Positions 44,807-53,781 of a stretch of DNA of 64,000 bases are shown here, piece after piece. Below the pieces are notes generated by a model. That model saw only the letters and a list, made by a program, of their open reading frames with translations. It was not told where the DNA came from and did not search any database. The first letter of the stretch is position 1; every line of letters starts with the position of its first letter. The DNA comes from Bacillus methanolicus (GTDB lineage: Bacteria > Bacillota > Bacilli > Bacillales > Cytobacillaceae). The position numbers and the translations under genes were made by a program. Location: positions 1 through 64,000 of the forward strand of contig NZ_VTQX01000011.1 in assembly GCF_008764295.1 (NCBI RefSeq), given 5' to 3'.

Positions 44807-45831
44807 TGGATTTCCAAGATTATCAAGGTGTTTGGGTGTTTATTGAGGAAAAGGATGGTGCCATTGCTCCAGTATCACTTGAGTTGCTAGGGGCAGGGAG
44901 AAGGCTAGCTGATAAAAGGGGAGTTGAGCTAGCAGGTGTGCTCATTGGCGATCATATTAAGCATCTTGCCAAGACGCTCTTTGAATATGGGGCGGATTTA
45001 GCATACGTTTATGATGATCCTATTTTTAAACATTACCGTACAGAGTCTTTTATGAAAGCCTTGTTGGATTGTTCAGCAAAATATAAGCCGGAAATTATTC
45101 TTTACGGCGCAACTTCGACAGGGAAGGATTTGGCGAGCGCAGTGGCAACCGATTTGCCAACAGGTTTGACGGCAGATACTACCGAGTTGGATGTGGAGGA
45201 GGATACTGGGCTATTGCTCGCAAGTCGACCTGCTTTTGGTGGAAATATTATGGCGACCATTTTATGTAAGAAATATCGTCCGCAAATGGCTACTGTGAGG
45301 GCAAAAGTTATGAAAGCGCTACCTCCTGAATCTGGGAGATTAGGGCGGGTAGTAGAGGAGAGCATCTTATTGCAAGAAGAGGATATCCGCACAAAAGTAT
45401 TGGAGATTGTGAAAGAAACAACAAAAAAGGTGCGAATTGATGAAGCAGATATTATTGTTGCTGGTGGAAAGGGACTAGGAAGTGCAGAAGGATTTCAATT
45501 GGTCCACCAATTGGCAGAGACGTTAGGTGGAGCTGTTGGAGCGAGCCGGGATGTGGTAGAAGCAGGGTGGGTTGAACATGCTCATCAAGTAGGGCAAACA
45601 GGGGTTACGGTAACCCCTAAAATCTATATAGCGATCGGTATCTCTGGAGCGATTCAACATATTGTAGGGATGAAGAATTCAAGCCTTATTATCGCGATTA
45701 ATAAAGATCCGCAGGCACCCATTTTCGAATCATGTCACTACGGAATCGTTGGGGATGCATTTGAAATTGTTCCACTTTTAATAGATAGATTTCAAGAGGT
45801 AATGTCAAAAGAGGGGGTTAGCCATGTCTGA
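44806..45831 (+). CDS. fixB: Electron-transfer flavoprotein alpha-type subunit FixB
   Basis: A 341-residue ETF-alpha protein. The C-terminal FAD-binding domain shows ADIIVAGGKGLGSAEGF, GASRDVVEAGWVEHAHQVGQTGVTV, GISGAIQHIVGMKNSSLIIAINKDPQAPIF. Starts on the base that ends fixA and overlaps fixC. Part of the FixABCX flavoprotein complex. Confidence 0.92.
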   Translation: MDFQDYQGVWVFIEEKDGAIAPVSLELLGAGRRLADKRGVELAGVLIGDHIKHLAKTLFEYGADLAYVYDDPIFKHYRTESFMKALLDCSAKYKPEIILYGATSTGKDLASAVATDLPTGLTADTTELDVEEDTGLLLASRPAFGGNIMATILCKKYRPQMATVRAKVMKALPPESGRLGRVVEESILLQEEDIRTKVLEIVKETTKKVRIDEADIIVAGGKGLGSAEGFQLVHQLAETLGGAVGASRDVVEAGWVEHAHQVGQTGVTVTPKIYIAIGISGAIQHIVGMKNSSLIIAINKDPQAPIFESCHYGIVGDAFEIVPLLIDRFQEVMSKEGVSHV

Positions 45832-47119
45832 GAAGTTTGATGCTATTGTTGTTGGGGCTGGACCGGCAGGGACTTCGTGTGCACATGATTTAGCAAAGGG
45901 GGGAGCGCATGTCCTGCTCTTGGAAAGAGGGGAATACCCTGGTTCAAAGAATGTTATGGGTGGAGTTCTCTATCGGAAAATGATGGAGGATATTATTCCT
46001 GAATTTTATAAGGAGGCTCCGCTCGAGCGCCCGATTGTGGAACAGAGATTTATGATGATGGATAAGGAATCAGCAGTTACTTTTAGCTATAAAGGGATGG
46101 AATGGGGAAAGGAACCCTATAATAATTTCACGGTTTTGCGGGCGAAATTTGACCAATGGTTTGCTGATAAAGCTGTACAACAAGGAGCAATTCTTATAAA
46201 TGAAACCGTTGTACTCGAATGTATTGTTGAGAACGGCAAAGTCGTAGGCGTTCGGACAGATCGTCCGAATGGGGATGTGTATGCGGACGTAGTTGTACTT
46301 GCAGATGGGGTTAACTCACTTTTAGCCCAGTCACTTGGTTTCCACAAGGAATATCGACCAGATGAAGTTGCGTTAGCGACAATGGAAATCCTGAAGCTTG
46401 ATAAAAAGGTGATCGAGGATCGCTTTAATTTGGAGGATAATCAAGGCTGTACGATTGAACTGTTTGGAGACGCGACAAAGGGAATTTTGGGTACCGGATT
46501 CCTATACACGAACAAAGACACCTTAAGCATCGGGGTCGGCACGCTTTTATCAGGTTTAATTAAACATAAAATTAAACCATATGAGCTCCTCGAATATGTG
46601 AAAGCTCATCCAATGATTCGTACTCTCATTCAAGGAAGCGAACCTCAGGAATATTTAGCTCACCTTATCCCGGAAGGTGGCTATCACTCGATGGGGAGAA
46701 TTGTTGGTGACGGGGTTATCGTCATTGGCGATGCTTCCCAATTAGTCAATGCGATTCATCGGGAAGGTTCGAATTTGGCAATGACTTCGGGCAGACTAGC
46801 GGCGGAAACGATCCTTTTAGCGAAAGAAGCGGGGGATTTCTCTGAAAAAGCACTCGATCATTATCGAGTTCGATTACTAGAAGGGTTTGTCGGTCAAGAC
46901 ATGAAAAAATATAAGGATTCAACCCATCATTTTGATCGAAACCCTCATTACTTCGATCAATATATTCCGATGCTCAATAAAGCTGCTAGCCAAATGTTTA
47001 CGGTTGACGGGCAATCGAAATGGGAAAAACAAAAGAAAATTTGGAAGGATCTTGGCACGCCAAAGGAAAAAATGAAGATGGCTCGTGATATGTACCGGGC
47101 TTGGAAGGTGGTCAAGTAA
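45824..47119 (+). CDS. fixC: FixC flavoprotein dehydrogenase (ETF-quinone oxidoreductase type)
   Basis: A 431-residue FAD protein with dinucleotide fold VVGAGPAGTSCAHDLAKGG, GVLYRKMMEDIIPEF and the second FAD motif VIGDASQLVNAIHREGSNLAMTSGRLAAE. In the bifurcating complex it passes electrons to menaquinone/ubiquinone. It overlaps fixB and ends one base into fixX. Confidence 0.92.
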   Translation: MSEKFDAIVVGAGPAGTSCAHDLAKGGAHVLLLERGEYPGSKNVMGGVLYRKMMEDIIPEFYKEAPLERPIVEQRFMMMDKESAVTFSYKGMEWGKEPYNNFTVLRAKFDQWFADKAVQQGAILINETVVLECIVENGKVVGVRTDRPNGDVYADVVVLADGVNSLLAQSLGFHKEYRPDEVALATMEILKLDKKVIEDRFNLEDNQGCTIELFGDATKGILGTGFLYTNKDTLSIGVGTLLSGLIKHKIKPYELLEYVKAHPMIRTLIQGSEPQEYLAHLIPEGGYHSMGRIVGDGVIVIGDASQLVNAIHREGSNLAMTSGRLAAETILLAKEAGDFSEKALDHYRVRLLEGFVGQDMKKYKDSTHHFDRNPHYFDQYIPMLNKAASQMFTVDGQSKWEKQKKIWKDLGTPKEKMKMARDMYRAWKVVK

Positions 47120-47415
47120 TGAGTGAACAGAAAAAGTATCAAACGATTGAAGAGAAACAGTATCTTGTTCGTTTTAATGCTGATACCAAATCGCATCTCC
47201 ATGTGAAGGATGAAGAGATCTGCTTGACGAAATGTCCCGATAAAATTTGTACGATTTTTTGTCCAGCTGAGATTTATAAATGGGAGGACATCCGCATGCA
47301 TGTCGGTTACGAGGGCTGTCATGAATGTGGGAGCTGTCGCATTGGCTGTCCTCACCAAAATATTAAATGGGAATATCCAAAGGGTGGGCACGGGATAGTT
47401 TTTCGCTTGGGATAG
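47119..47415 (+). CDS. fixX: Ferredoxin-like protein FixX
   Basis: A 98-residue iron-sulphur protein with two four-cysteine clusters: C-x3-C-x4-C-x3-C (ICLTKCPDKICTIFCP) and C-x2-C-x2-C-x3-C (GCHECGSCRIGCP). It carries electrons within the FixABCX complex. Starts by TAATG overlap with fixC. Length is usual for the family. Confidence 0.92.
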   Translation: MSEQKKYQTIEEKQYLVRFNADTKSHLHVKDEEICLTKCPDKICTIFCPAEIYKWEDIRMHVGYEGCHECGSCRIGCPHQNIKWEYPKGGHGIVFRLG

Positions 47416-47473
47416 GCGCCTTTAAAATGAAAAATCTACACCGAAATGAAGCTCTCTCCTCTGAAATTATGTA

Positions 47474-47568
47474 ATTCCGGAAAAAATAAAGTTGATTTCG
47501 GAAAAAATATAGATAATTCCGGAAAAATCGATTTGATTCCGGAAAAATACCTCGTAATTCCGGAAAAA
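47474..47568. repeat. 21-bp phased TTCCGGAA/A-tract repeats
   Basis: ATTCCGGAAAAA (one copy ATTTCGGAAAAA) begins at 47474, 47495, 47516, 47536 and 47557, with spacings of 21, 21, 20 and 21 bp, almost two helical turns. Each copy has the palindrome TTCCGGAA joined to a run of A. It lies between fixX and the shared terminator. Bent DNA or a multiply bound protein are possibilities. Confidence 0.85.
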
Positions 47569-47583
47569 CTGTTCAATCACATA

Positions 47584-47621
47584 AAAAATCGCATGCGGAG
47601 TTAGCCGCGCATGCGATTTTT
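47584..47621. terminator. Bidirectional terminator between fixX and cstA copy 2
   Basis: AAAAATCGCATGCG (47584-47597) and CGCATGCGATTTTT (47608-47621) form a perfect 14-bp stem with A and T flanks, usable in both directions. Confidence 0.9.
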
Positions 47622-47633
47622 GCTGAATGAAAC

Positions 47634-49085
47634 TTAAGCACTCTGCTTCCAGTCGGAAATATCTTCTTCGAGCGCAATATTGTATACTCTATTTCTTCTA
47701 GCTGTGATGAAGAATAGCACCATGAGGATGGCTGTTCCGATAAAACCACCAATCCAAGAAGCGCTTACGGACATTCTGAATCCAATTTGCGCATTAAGGA
47801 TATACGTAATGACCATGACAAGCATGAAGGCGCCTGGGATAAGTGGGATGAAGTAATTCTTTTTGGCAATGTACAAGTACATCGCACCCACAAATAAGGC
47901 AATGACCGCTGTTGCTTGGTTGGCCCAGCTAAAGTATCTCCATAAAATATTGAAATCAATTTGGGTAAGAATGACAGATACAACGAATAAAGGCACGGCG
48001 ATTAATAAACGTTTTGATAATTTCTTTTGCGCGATGTTTAAATACTCAGCAATGATCATACGAGCACTGCGGAAGGCTGTGTCACCTGATGTAATCGGTA
48101 GTATCACGACCCCAAGAATAGCAAGTGTTCCGCCGATTGCTCCTAACATGGCAATCGAGACATCGCTTACGACTGCTCCTGGTCCGCCTGCAGCTAATAC
48201 TTCGTTTAAGCCATTGTAGCCATCAAATAAACTCATGGCTGCTGCGGCCCAAATCATCGCAATAATTCCTTCTGCAATCATCATTCCATAGAAAATTTTG
48301 CGTCCTTGTTTTTCCCTTTGTGTTGTACGGGAAATAATAGGTGTTTGTGTTGCATGGAAGCCTGATAATGCGCCACATGTAATCGTAAAGAAGATTAATG
48401 GGAAGATAGGAGCATTGTCAGGATGAAAATTGGACAGTGATAATTCTGGAATTGGAGCACCTGTCGCGACTAATGTAACACCAACGCCAACAGCACTGAT
48501 GACAAGTAATGCTCCGAAATAAGGATAAAAACGACCAATAATTTTATCAACTGGCAATAATGTAGCTAAAATATAGTATAAGAAAATCGCTCCGATAATA
48601 ACTCCTAAAGCAATTTTCCCATCCATGAGAACATGGAGCAGGCTTGCTGGTGTTGAGACGAACACCGTTCCGACTAATAAAAGAAGTAATACAGCAAAGG
48701 CATTTACGACGTGCTTCATTGCTTTTCCTAAAAACTTGCTGGCAAGCTCAGGCAAATGGGCGCCGCGGTTGCGAATCGAAATCATCCCTGTCAAATAGTC
48801 ATGAACAGCACCGGCAAAAATACAGCCAATAACGATCCAAATGAAAGCAACCGGTCCGTAAAGCGCTCCCATAATTGGCCCGAAAATGGGTCCGGTTCCA
48901 GCAATATTTAAAAGTTGGATCAACGAGTTTTTCGGTGTGCTCATCGGCACATAGTCGACACCATCGCTGTTAACATAAGCTGGTGTCGCCCGCTCATCCT
49001 TGACTCCAAATACTTTTTCAACAAACTTTCCATATGTGAAATAACCGACAATTAAAAGGGCTATTCCCGTTAAAAATGTAATCAT
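47634..49085 (-). CDS. cstA: CstA-family carbon starvation / pyruvate transporter (copy 2)
   Basis: A 483-residue paralogue of the protein at 11164, with the same signatures (GPIFGPIMGALYGPVAFIWIV, HDYLTGMISIRNRG, CGALSGFHATQTPIISRTT) and similar length. It ends with a charged tail. GGGGGAAAAG lies before the ATG. Next to it are a LytS-type kinase and LytTR regulator in the same orientation, the arrangement seen for pyruvate-sensing systems (BtsSR-BtsT in E. coli), so pyruvate is the likeliest substrate (inference). Confidence 0.88.
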   Translation of the reverse strand: MITFLTGIALLIVGYFTYGKFVEKVFGVKDERATPAYVNSDGVDYVPMSTPKNSLIQLLNIAGTGPIFGPIMGALYGPVAFIWIVIGCIFAGAVHDYLTGMISIRNRGAHLPELASKFLGKAMKHVVNAFAVLLLLLVGTVFVSTPASLLHVLMDGKIALGVIIGAIFLYYILATLLPVDKIIGRFYPYFGALLVISAVGVGVTLVATGAPIPELSLSNFHPDNAPIFPLIFFTITCGALSGFHATQTPIISRTTQREKQGRKIFYGMMIAEGIIAMIWAAAAMSLFDGYNGLNEVLAAGGPGAVVSDVSIAMLGAIGGTLAILGVVILPITSGDTAFRSARMIIAEYLNIAQKKLSKRLLIAVPLFVVSVILTQIDFNILWRYFSWANQATAVIALFVGAMYLYIAKKNYFIPLIPGAFMLVMVITYILNAQIGFRMSVSASWIGGFIGTAILMVLFFITARRNRVYNIALEEDISDWKQSA

Positions 49086-49230
49086 TCGCTTTTCCCCCTT
49101 AAAAATAAAGCGATTTCATAAAATCTTGAACAATAAGTCCTTAGTGATCTGCTTCTAGTATAAAAAATGAAATAGAATAAAAGGGGGATTTTTCACTGAG
49201 AGGTAGAAATTTGATATTATGATGTAAAAT

Positions 49231-49264
49231 GAAAGGGTTATCATGCATCCGCTGTAACCCTTTC
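49231..49264 (-). terminator. Terminator of lytS-lytTR operon
   Basis: AAAGGGTTA (49232-49240) and TAACCCTTT (49255-49263) form a stem; on the minus strand it ends in TTTCATTTT. It separates the two-component operon from cstA copy 2, so cstA needs its own promoter. Confidence 0.6.
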
Positions 49265-49275
49265 GAGGCTGAACA

Positions 49276-50007
49276 TTAAATTTCTAATCTAGCACGTAAT
49301 GCTTTGACATAATTTCGACTAACGGGCAGCAGTTCTTTTCGACCTGTAATCTCTAGTTGAAATGCACCGTTGAACCAAGGTGTTAAGCGGACAACATCAT
49401 CTAAGTTGACGAGAAAGCTTTTATGAATTCGAAAAAAGCCGTGAGGAAGGAGGCGAGATTCCAAATCTTTTAATGCCATCTTTGTTTCATACTCTTTTTG
49501 CTTTGTTATAAGTTTCGTGATATTCTCTTCACGAACGATATATTGAATATCCTGTGGTTCAATGTAATAAATTTCTCCATCTGCTTCCACAGCCAGTTTG
49601 CCTAAGGGTTTAATGGGATCTTGCTCCCTCTCTCCAAAAATAATTTTTTCAATTCTTTTGACCGTCTCCTCCAGTTGTTCTTCATCATAAGGCTTTAATA
49701 AATAGTCAACCGCTTGATAACGAAAAGCCTCCGCTGCAAATTGAGGGTAGGCAGTTGCGAAGACGACTAATGGAACTTTCTTTAGTTCGAGTAGCGCTTC
49801 TGCTGCTTTCATCCCATTCATTTTTGGCATTTCGACATCAAGGAAAACGGCATCGGGCTGCAGCTGTATCGCCTTCATGATGGCTGCCTCCCCAGAGTCG
49901 GCTTCTCCAACAATTTTTATGGAAGGAAAGGCGTTTAATAAATGTCCCAGCTCATCACGGCTGTAGGGTTCATCGTCAACAATAAGTGTGCGTATTATTC
50001 TATCCAT
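49276..50007 (-). CDS. LytTR-family response regulator
   Basis: Receiver domain (1-125) with VDDEP and phospho-acceptor Asp57 in AVFLDVEMPKMNG; LytTR DNA-binding domain (about 140-243, GFFRIHKSFLVNLDDVVRLTPWFNGAFQLEI...LPVSRNYVKALRARL). Partner of the LytS-type kinase it overlaps by one base. The adjacent cstA is the likely target, though no clear LytTR repeat pair stood out upstream of it. Confidence 0.92.
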   Translation of the reverse strand: MDRIIRTLIVDDEPYSRDELGHLLNAFPSIKIVGEADSGEAAIMKAIQLQPDAVFLDVEMPKMNGMKAAEALLELKKVPLVVFATAYPQFAAEAFRYQAVDYLLKPYDEEQLEETVKRIEKIIFGEREQDPIKPLGKLAVEADGEIYYIEPQDIQYIVREENITKLITKQKEYETKMALKDLESRLLPHGFFRIHKSFLVNLDDVVRLTPWFNGAFQLEITGRKELLPVSRNYVKALRARLEI

Positions 50008-51746
50008 TAATATTCCACCTTATCAGTTGGCAAGGAAAAAGAAATTTCCGTGCCGCCATCGATTTCACTTTTAATTTGTAGCGCGGCTGTTTCTCCGAAC
50101 ATAATCGTTAGCCGACGATTTACATTATATAGAGCAAGACCGGTTCCGCTTTCCGAAATAATTGGCTGTTTGCAGACCTGTTCTGCTCTCTCTTTGCTCA
50201 TTCCAACGCCATTATCTTTTATTTGAATGAAGCTACCCTGCCCCTGCTGCTTGATCGTAATTTCTAAAAGACAATTATTGTCCTTATCTTTCATCCCATG
50301 CTTAATCGCATTTTCGACGATCGGTTGTAGTGTTAAAGGCGGGATAGATTGGGTTAACACATCGTCATCAATATGATAGAAAACCTTTAATTTATTTGAA
50401 AACCTGACTTCTTCGATCGCAAGATATGCCTTTACATGTTTTAGCTCTTGCTCAAGTGTTGTTAGTTGATCTGTTGTGCTTGCGAGATTTTTTCGAATAA
50501 ACTTCGATAAAGAAACGAGTAGTTTCCTTGCTTTATCGGGATCTATCCGCACGAGAGAAAGTATGGTATTTAATGAATTAAAAAGAAAATGTGGGCTTAT
50601 TTGTGCCTGCAGTGCCTTGATTTCTGCTTCCTTTGCTAAATGATAAGCATTGTCCGCATCAGCAATCTCGAGCTGATTGCTTAGCAGAGTGCTTAGACCG
50701 CTAATGAGCTCCATAATGACAGGAGTAACTTCTTTTTCAGAGCGAAAGTATAATTTCAGTGTACCAATTGTTTTTCCTCGCTGCTTTAAGGGGGCTACTA
50801 CGGCCGCACCAAGTGGGCAGCCTTTGACGCGACAGTGAATCATTTCCTTGTTAGCGGCAATGATTTCACCTCTTTGAATGGTGTCGATCGTAATTTGTGT
50901 CTGAATGGGACTATGGGCACGGTGATGGTCTTCCCCTTGCCCCACATGGGCGAGGATATCCGTTGTATTCGTGATGGCGACGGCACTCGTATTGATCTCT
51001 TTATGGAGGATCTGGCAGACTGTTCGTGCCGAATCAAAGGTTAGCCCTTTTCGTAAATAAGCCAGTGTTTTATCAGCAATTCTTAACGTTTTTTGAGCAA
51101 GGATTGCTCCTGCTTTTTCCTCTTCGTTCACAACACTTTTTATAATTAAGAGAAAGAGCGCACTTCCAAGACCGTTTGCTATGATCATAGGAAGACCGAT
51201 GATTTCAACAAGTGTTGCCGCTTTATCAAAAGGGCGAGCTAAGAGTAAAATGATCATCATTTGTATCGCTTCTGCAGTGGCGCCGATAAGGAAGGCTGAT
51301 TGTAAGTGGAGTCGTTTGTTTCTCTTATGGAAGGCACCTGAAATAATGCCAGCGACAATCGCTGCAAGCCCACATGAAATAGCAGTGAATCCACCTAAGG
51401 TGAAACGGTGAATTCCAGCTATCAGCCCAGCTCCAATCCCCACCTTATACCCTCCGAGAAGCCCGGCGATAACGATACCGACGACACGGGAATTAGCAAT
51501 GGCTTCGTCAGCGGTAAGCTCTGTAGCCCAAGGGTCAAATTGGAGACTGTTAACGCTTAATGTTAATCCGGAATAGGTTCCGATGATACCAAAAAAACCA
51601 AAGAAAAGGATCGCGGTTATTTGTTGTTTGCGATGAAGCTGTTCCTGGTAAATCATATCTCGAGAAAAGCGAAATCTTGTTAGAATAAAGGCAATCATCA
51701 CGAGAATGCCGAGGCGCTCCACCATCGTGATCAACAATTCAAACAT
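50007..51746 (-). CDS. LytS-family sensor histidine kinase
   Basis: A 579-residue kinase: 5TM-LYT membrane sensor (about 1-200), GAF domain (about 220-355, with HCRVKGCPLGAAVVAPL), His-kinase domain with phospho-His in QISPHFLFNSLNTILSLVR, and HATPase with LQPIVENAIKHG and GTGLALYNVNRRL. LytS relatives BtsS and B. subtilis LytS sense extracellular pyruvate. ATG 51746 has AAAGGGG 7 nt upstream; ATG 51752 is in frame. Confidence 0.92.
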   Translation of the reverse strand: MFELLITMVERLGILVMIAFILTRFRFSRDMIYQEQLHRKQQITAILFFGFFGIIGTYSGLTLSVNSLQFDPWATELTADEAIANSRVVGIVIAGLLGGYKVGIGAGLIAGIHRFTLGGFTAISCGLAAIVAGIISGAFHKRNKRLHLQSAFLIGATAEAIQMMIILLLARPFDKAATLVEIIGLPMIIANGLGSALFLLIIKSVVNEEEKAGAILAQKTLRIADKTLAYLRKGLTFDSARTVCQILHKEINTSAVAITNTTDILAHVGQGEDHHRAHSPIQTQITIDTIQRGEIIAANKEMIHCRVKGCPLGAAVVAPLKQRGKTIGTLKLYFRSEKEVTPVIMELISGLSTLLSNQLEIADADNAYHLAKEAEIKALQAQISPHFLFNSLNTILSLVRIDPDKARKLLVSLSKFIRKNLASTTDQLTTLEQELKHVKAYLAIEEVRFSNKLKVFYHIDDDVLTQSIPPLTLQPIVENAIKHGMKDKDNNCLLEITIKQQGQGSFIQIKDNGVGMSKERAEQVCKQPIISESGTGLALYNVNRRLTIMFGETAALQIKSEIDGGTEISFSLPTDKVEY

Positions 51747-51979
51747 AAACATACCCCTTTATGTATTACGTGTGCTCCATAACTATATATTGGTAGTGTT
51801 AATTATAGCAGTATTATAATATTTTTGAGAATTTTTGTTTGTAGAATGCTGTAGCTTTATGATAAAAGGACTTCTTTACAGGAACTTAAAAAAACCCCCT
51901 TTCCTCTTAACATAGCGTTTACAAAGGGGCTGTATAATTTTTGTTATAGGAAAATAGTACTGTATTAGGAGGAGTCCTT

Positions 51980-53740
51980 TTGAAGAAAAAAAGATTTAAA
52001 GCATTAGCATCCTTGCCGAAAATGCAGGAATGGCTGGCAAAATTCATGCAAAAGCTGACTTTGGGGATGAGACTATTTCTTCTGTTTGTCTCATTATTAA
52101 TTGTTGCAGTTGTAGGAGTTGGGTTCACATCCTATATGAAGGCGAAAGATATTACGATGGATACAATTGAAAAGCGATTAGAAAGAGAAACAGAATTGAT
52201 CGGTTATATCGCTGAAAATTTGAAATTTGTCTATATTAGTGATGATACTTATTTCATGCAGCAGCTAGAAAGTAGTGTTCGTTCTCAACAAGACGTTCTT
52301 AAGAGAGAGGGCATTGAGTCAGAGGTTATGTACATAGTAGATGGCACAGCCATTCCGTTCAAGGTCAGTGAAAAGAGCCTTCCTACTCTTTCTCCAAAAC
52401 TGTTACAAGAGATAACAGAACTGGAAAATGGGCTCTTACATAGGTCCATTAATAATAAGGAATATACGATTACTTTTCGACAGTTGGATGAAATAGGAGG
52501 CATCTACGTAATGTTGATTCCGACGAGCTCCTATTTGCAGCCTGTTCAAAAAATGGTCTATGTAACTTTAGTTGGGATCGGGATAAGCGTGTTAGTAACG
52601 ACTGTTATCATTTTATTGCTTGTTCGTACTGTTACAAAACCTCTTAATATTCTTCGCAACACGATGCGCGAGGTTCGAGACGGTAAATTTAAAATGACAA
52701 GTGGAATCAAAACAACCGTTCCTGAAATAACTTCATTGCAAAAAAGCTATCATTCTATGATTGATCATATGAGCGGCATCATTCATGAACTGCAGGTAAC
52801 GACAAAAGAGTTATCGCAAACGGGTGGAGATTTAATGAAATCGTCTGAGCAAACTCTTGATTCCAGTCATCATCTCGTCTCTGCCATTGATTTAGTAAAA
52901 AATGGTGCGGAACAAACTGCTAGCAGTTCAGAGGATAATGCCAATAGCTTCAAAGAAATGAAACAATTAATGGAAGCGATGATTGCGAAAATGGAAGAGA
53001 TCTTTGCTAGTTCAAATAAAATGAATCAAACCGCTGAAGACGGTGAAGTAAATATTAAGGAACTCATTTCGATGATCTATCAGTTTGAGGAGGATTTTGA
53101 ACATTTGACTGGTACGATTACGGAAGTAAAGCAATTTTCAAGTTCGATTACAAAGCTGGTTGGTTTAGTGAGTGGCATATCGGAACAAACAAAGCTACTT
53201 GCACTTAATGCATCGATTGAAGCGGTTAGAGCTGGAGAAGCAGGTAAAGGGTTTGCGGTTGTTGCTCAGGAGGTTCGTAAATTGGCAGAACAATCCTCGA
53301 GGGCGACAGAGGATATCGCCAATGCGATTGGAAAAATGGAGAATATTACGATTGGTGCAACGAAAGAATTTGATCAAATGCTAGCGAAGATTAATATGAA
53401 CTTGAAAATGGCAAGTGCTTCAAGAGATTCTTTCGATGAACTAATGAAGGAAATTGGTGAGGAGAGCAGCCGTTTACAAGGAATGAAGCAAGAATTATCG
53501 CAATTGGCAGGTTTTTTACCAAAGCTTGAGCAAGCAACTGTAAGCTTTACCTCCATTTCACAAGAAACGTTAGCAAGCTCAGAAGAAATGCTTTCTGTTA
53601 GTGAAGATCAAATTGAGCAAATGGAGAACACCAATCAAATTGGCAAGAAGCTTCACCAATTGTCACAAACTCTCACTGAAATGGCAAACAGATTTCAGTT
53701 TGAAGGACAGTCAAGCGCTGAGAAAGTCCATGAAGCTTAG
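51980..53740 (+). CDS. Methyl-accepting chemotaxis protein
   Basis: A 586-residue transducer. Membrane helix at about 30-55, an extracellular sensor of about 130 residues (single-Cache size), second helix at about 187-213, HAMP (about 214-268), and a signalling domain with the hairpin tip [38 protein letters not shown]. The cytoplasmic part is relatively short. TTG start with AGGAGGAG upstream. Ligand unknown. Confidence 0.93.
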   Translation: MKKKRFKALASLPKMQEWLAKFMQKLTLGMRLFLLFVSLLIVAVVGVGFTSYMKAKDITMDTIEKRLERETELIGYIAENLKFVYISDDTYFMQQLESSVRSQQDVLKREGIESEVMYIVDGTAIPFKVSEKSLPTLSPKLLQEITELENGLLHRSINNKEYTITFRQLDEIGGIYVMLIPTSSYLQPVQKMVYVTLVGIGISVLVTTVIILLLVRTVTKPLNILRNTMREVRDGKFKMTSGIKTTVPEITSLQKSYHSMIDHMSGIIHELQVTTKELSQTGGDLMKSSEQTLDSSHHLVSAIDLVKNGAEQTASSSEDNANSFKEMKQLMEAMIAKMEEIFASSNKMNQTAEDGEVNIKELISMIYQFEEDFEHLTGTITEVKQFSSSITKLVGLVSGISEQTKLLALNASIEAVRAGEAGKGFAVVAQEVRKLAEQSSRATEDIANAIGKMENITIGATKEFDQMLAKINMNLKMASASRDSFDELMKEIGEESSRLQGMKQELSQLAGFLPKLEQATVSFTSISQETLASSEEMLSVSEDQIEQMENTNQIGKKLHQLSQTLTEMANRFQFEGQSSAEKVHEA

Positions 53741-53745
53741 AAAGT

Positions 53746-53779
53746 CAATCACTCAAGGGAAACGTCCCTTGAGTGATTG
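53746..53779. terminator. Terminator between chemoreceptor and putP
   Basis: A 15-bp perfect stem CAATCACTCAAGGGA/TCCCTTGAGTGATTG with an AACG tetraloop, in the gap between convergent genes; further AAGCTTA/TAAGCTT arms flank it. T-tracts are weak. Confidence 0.75.
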
Positions 53780-53781
53780 GT

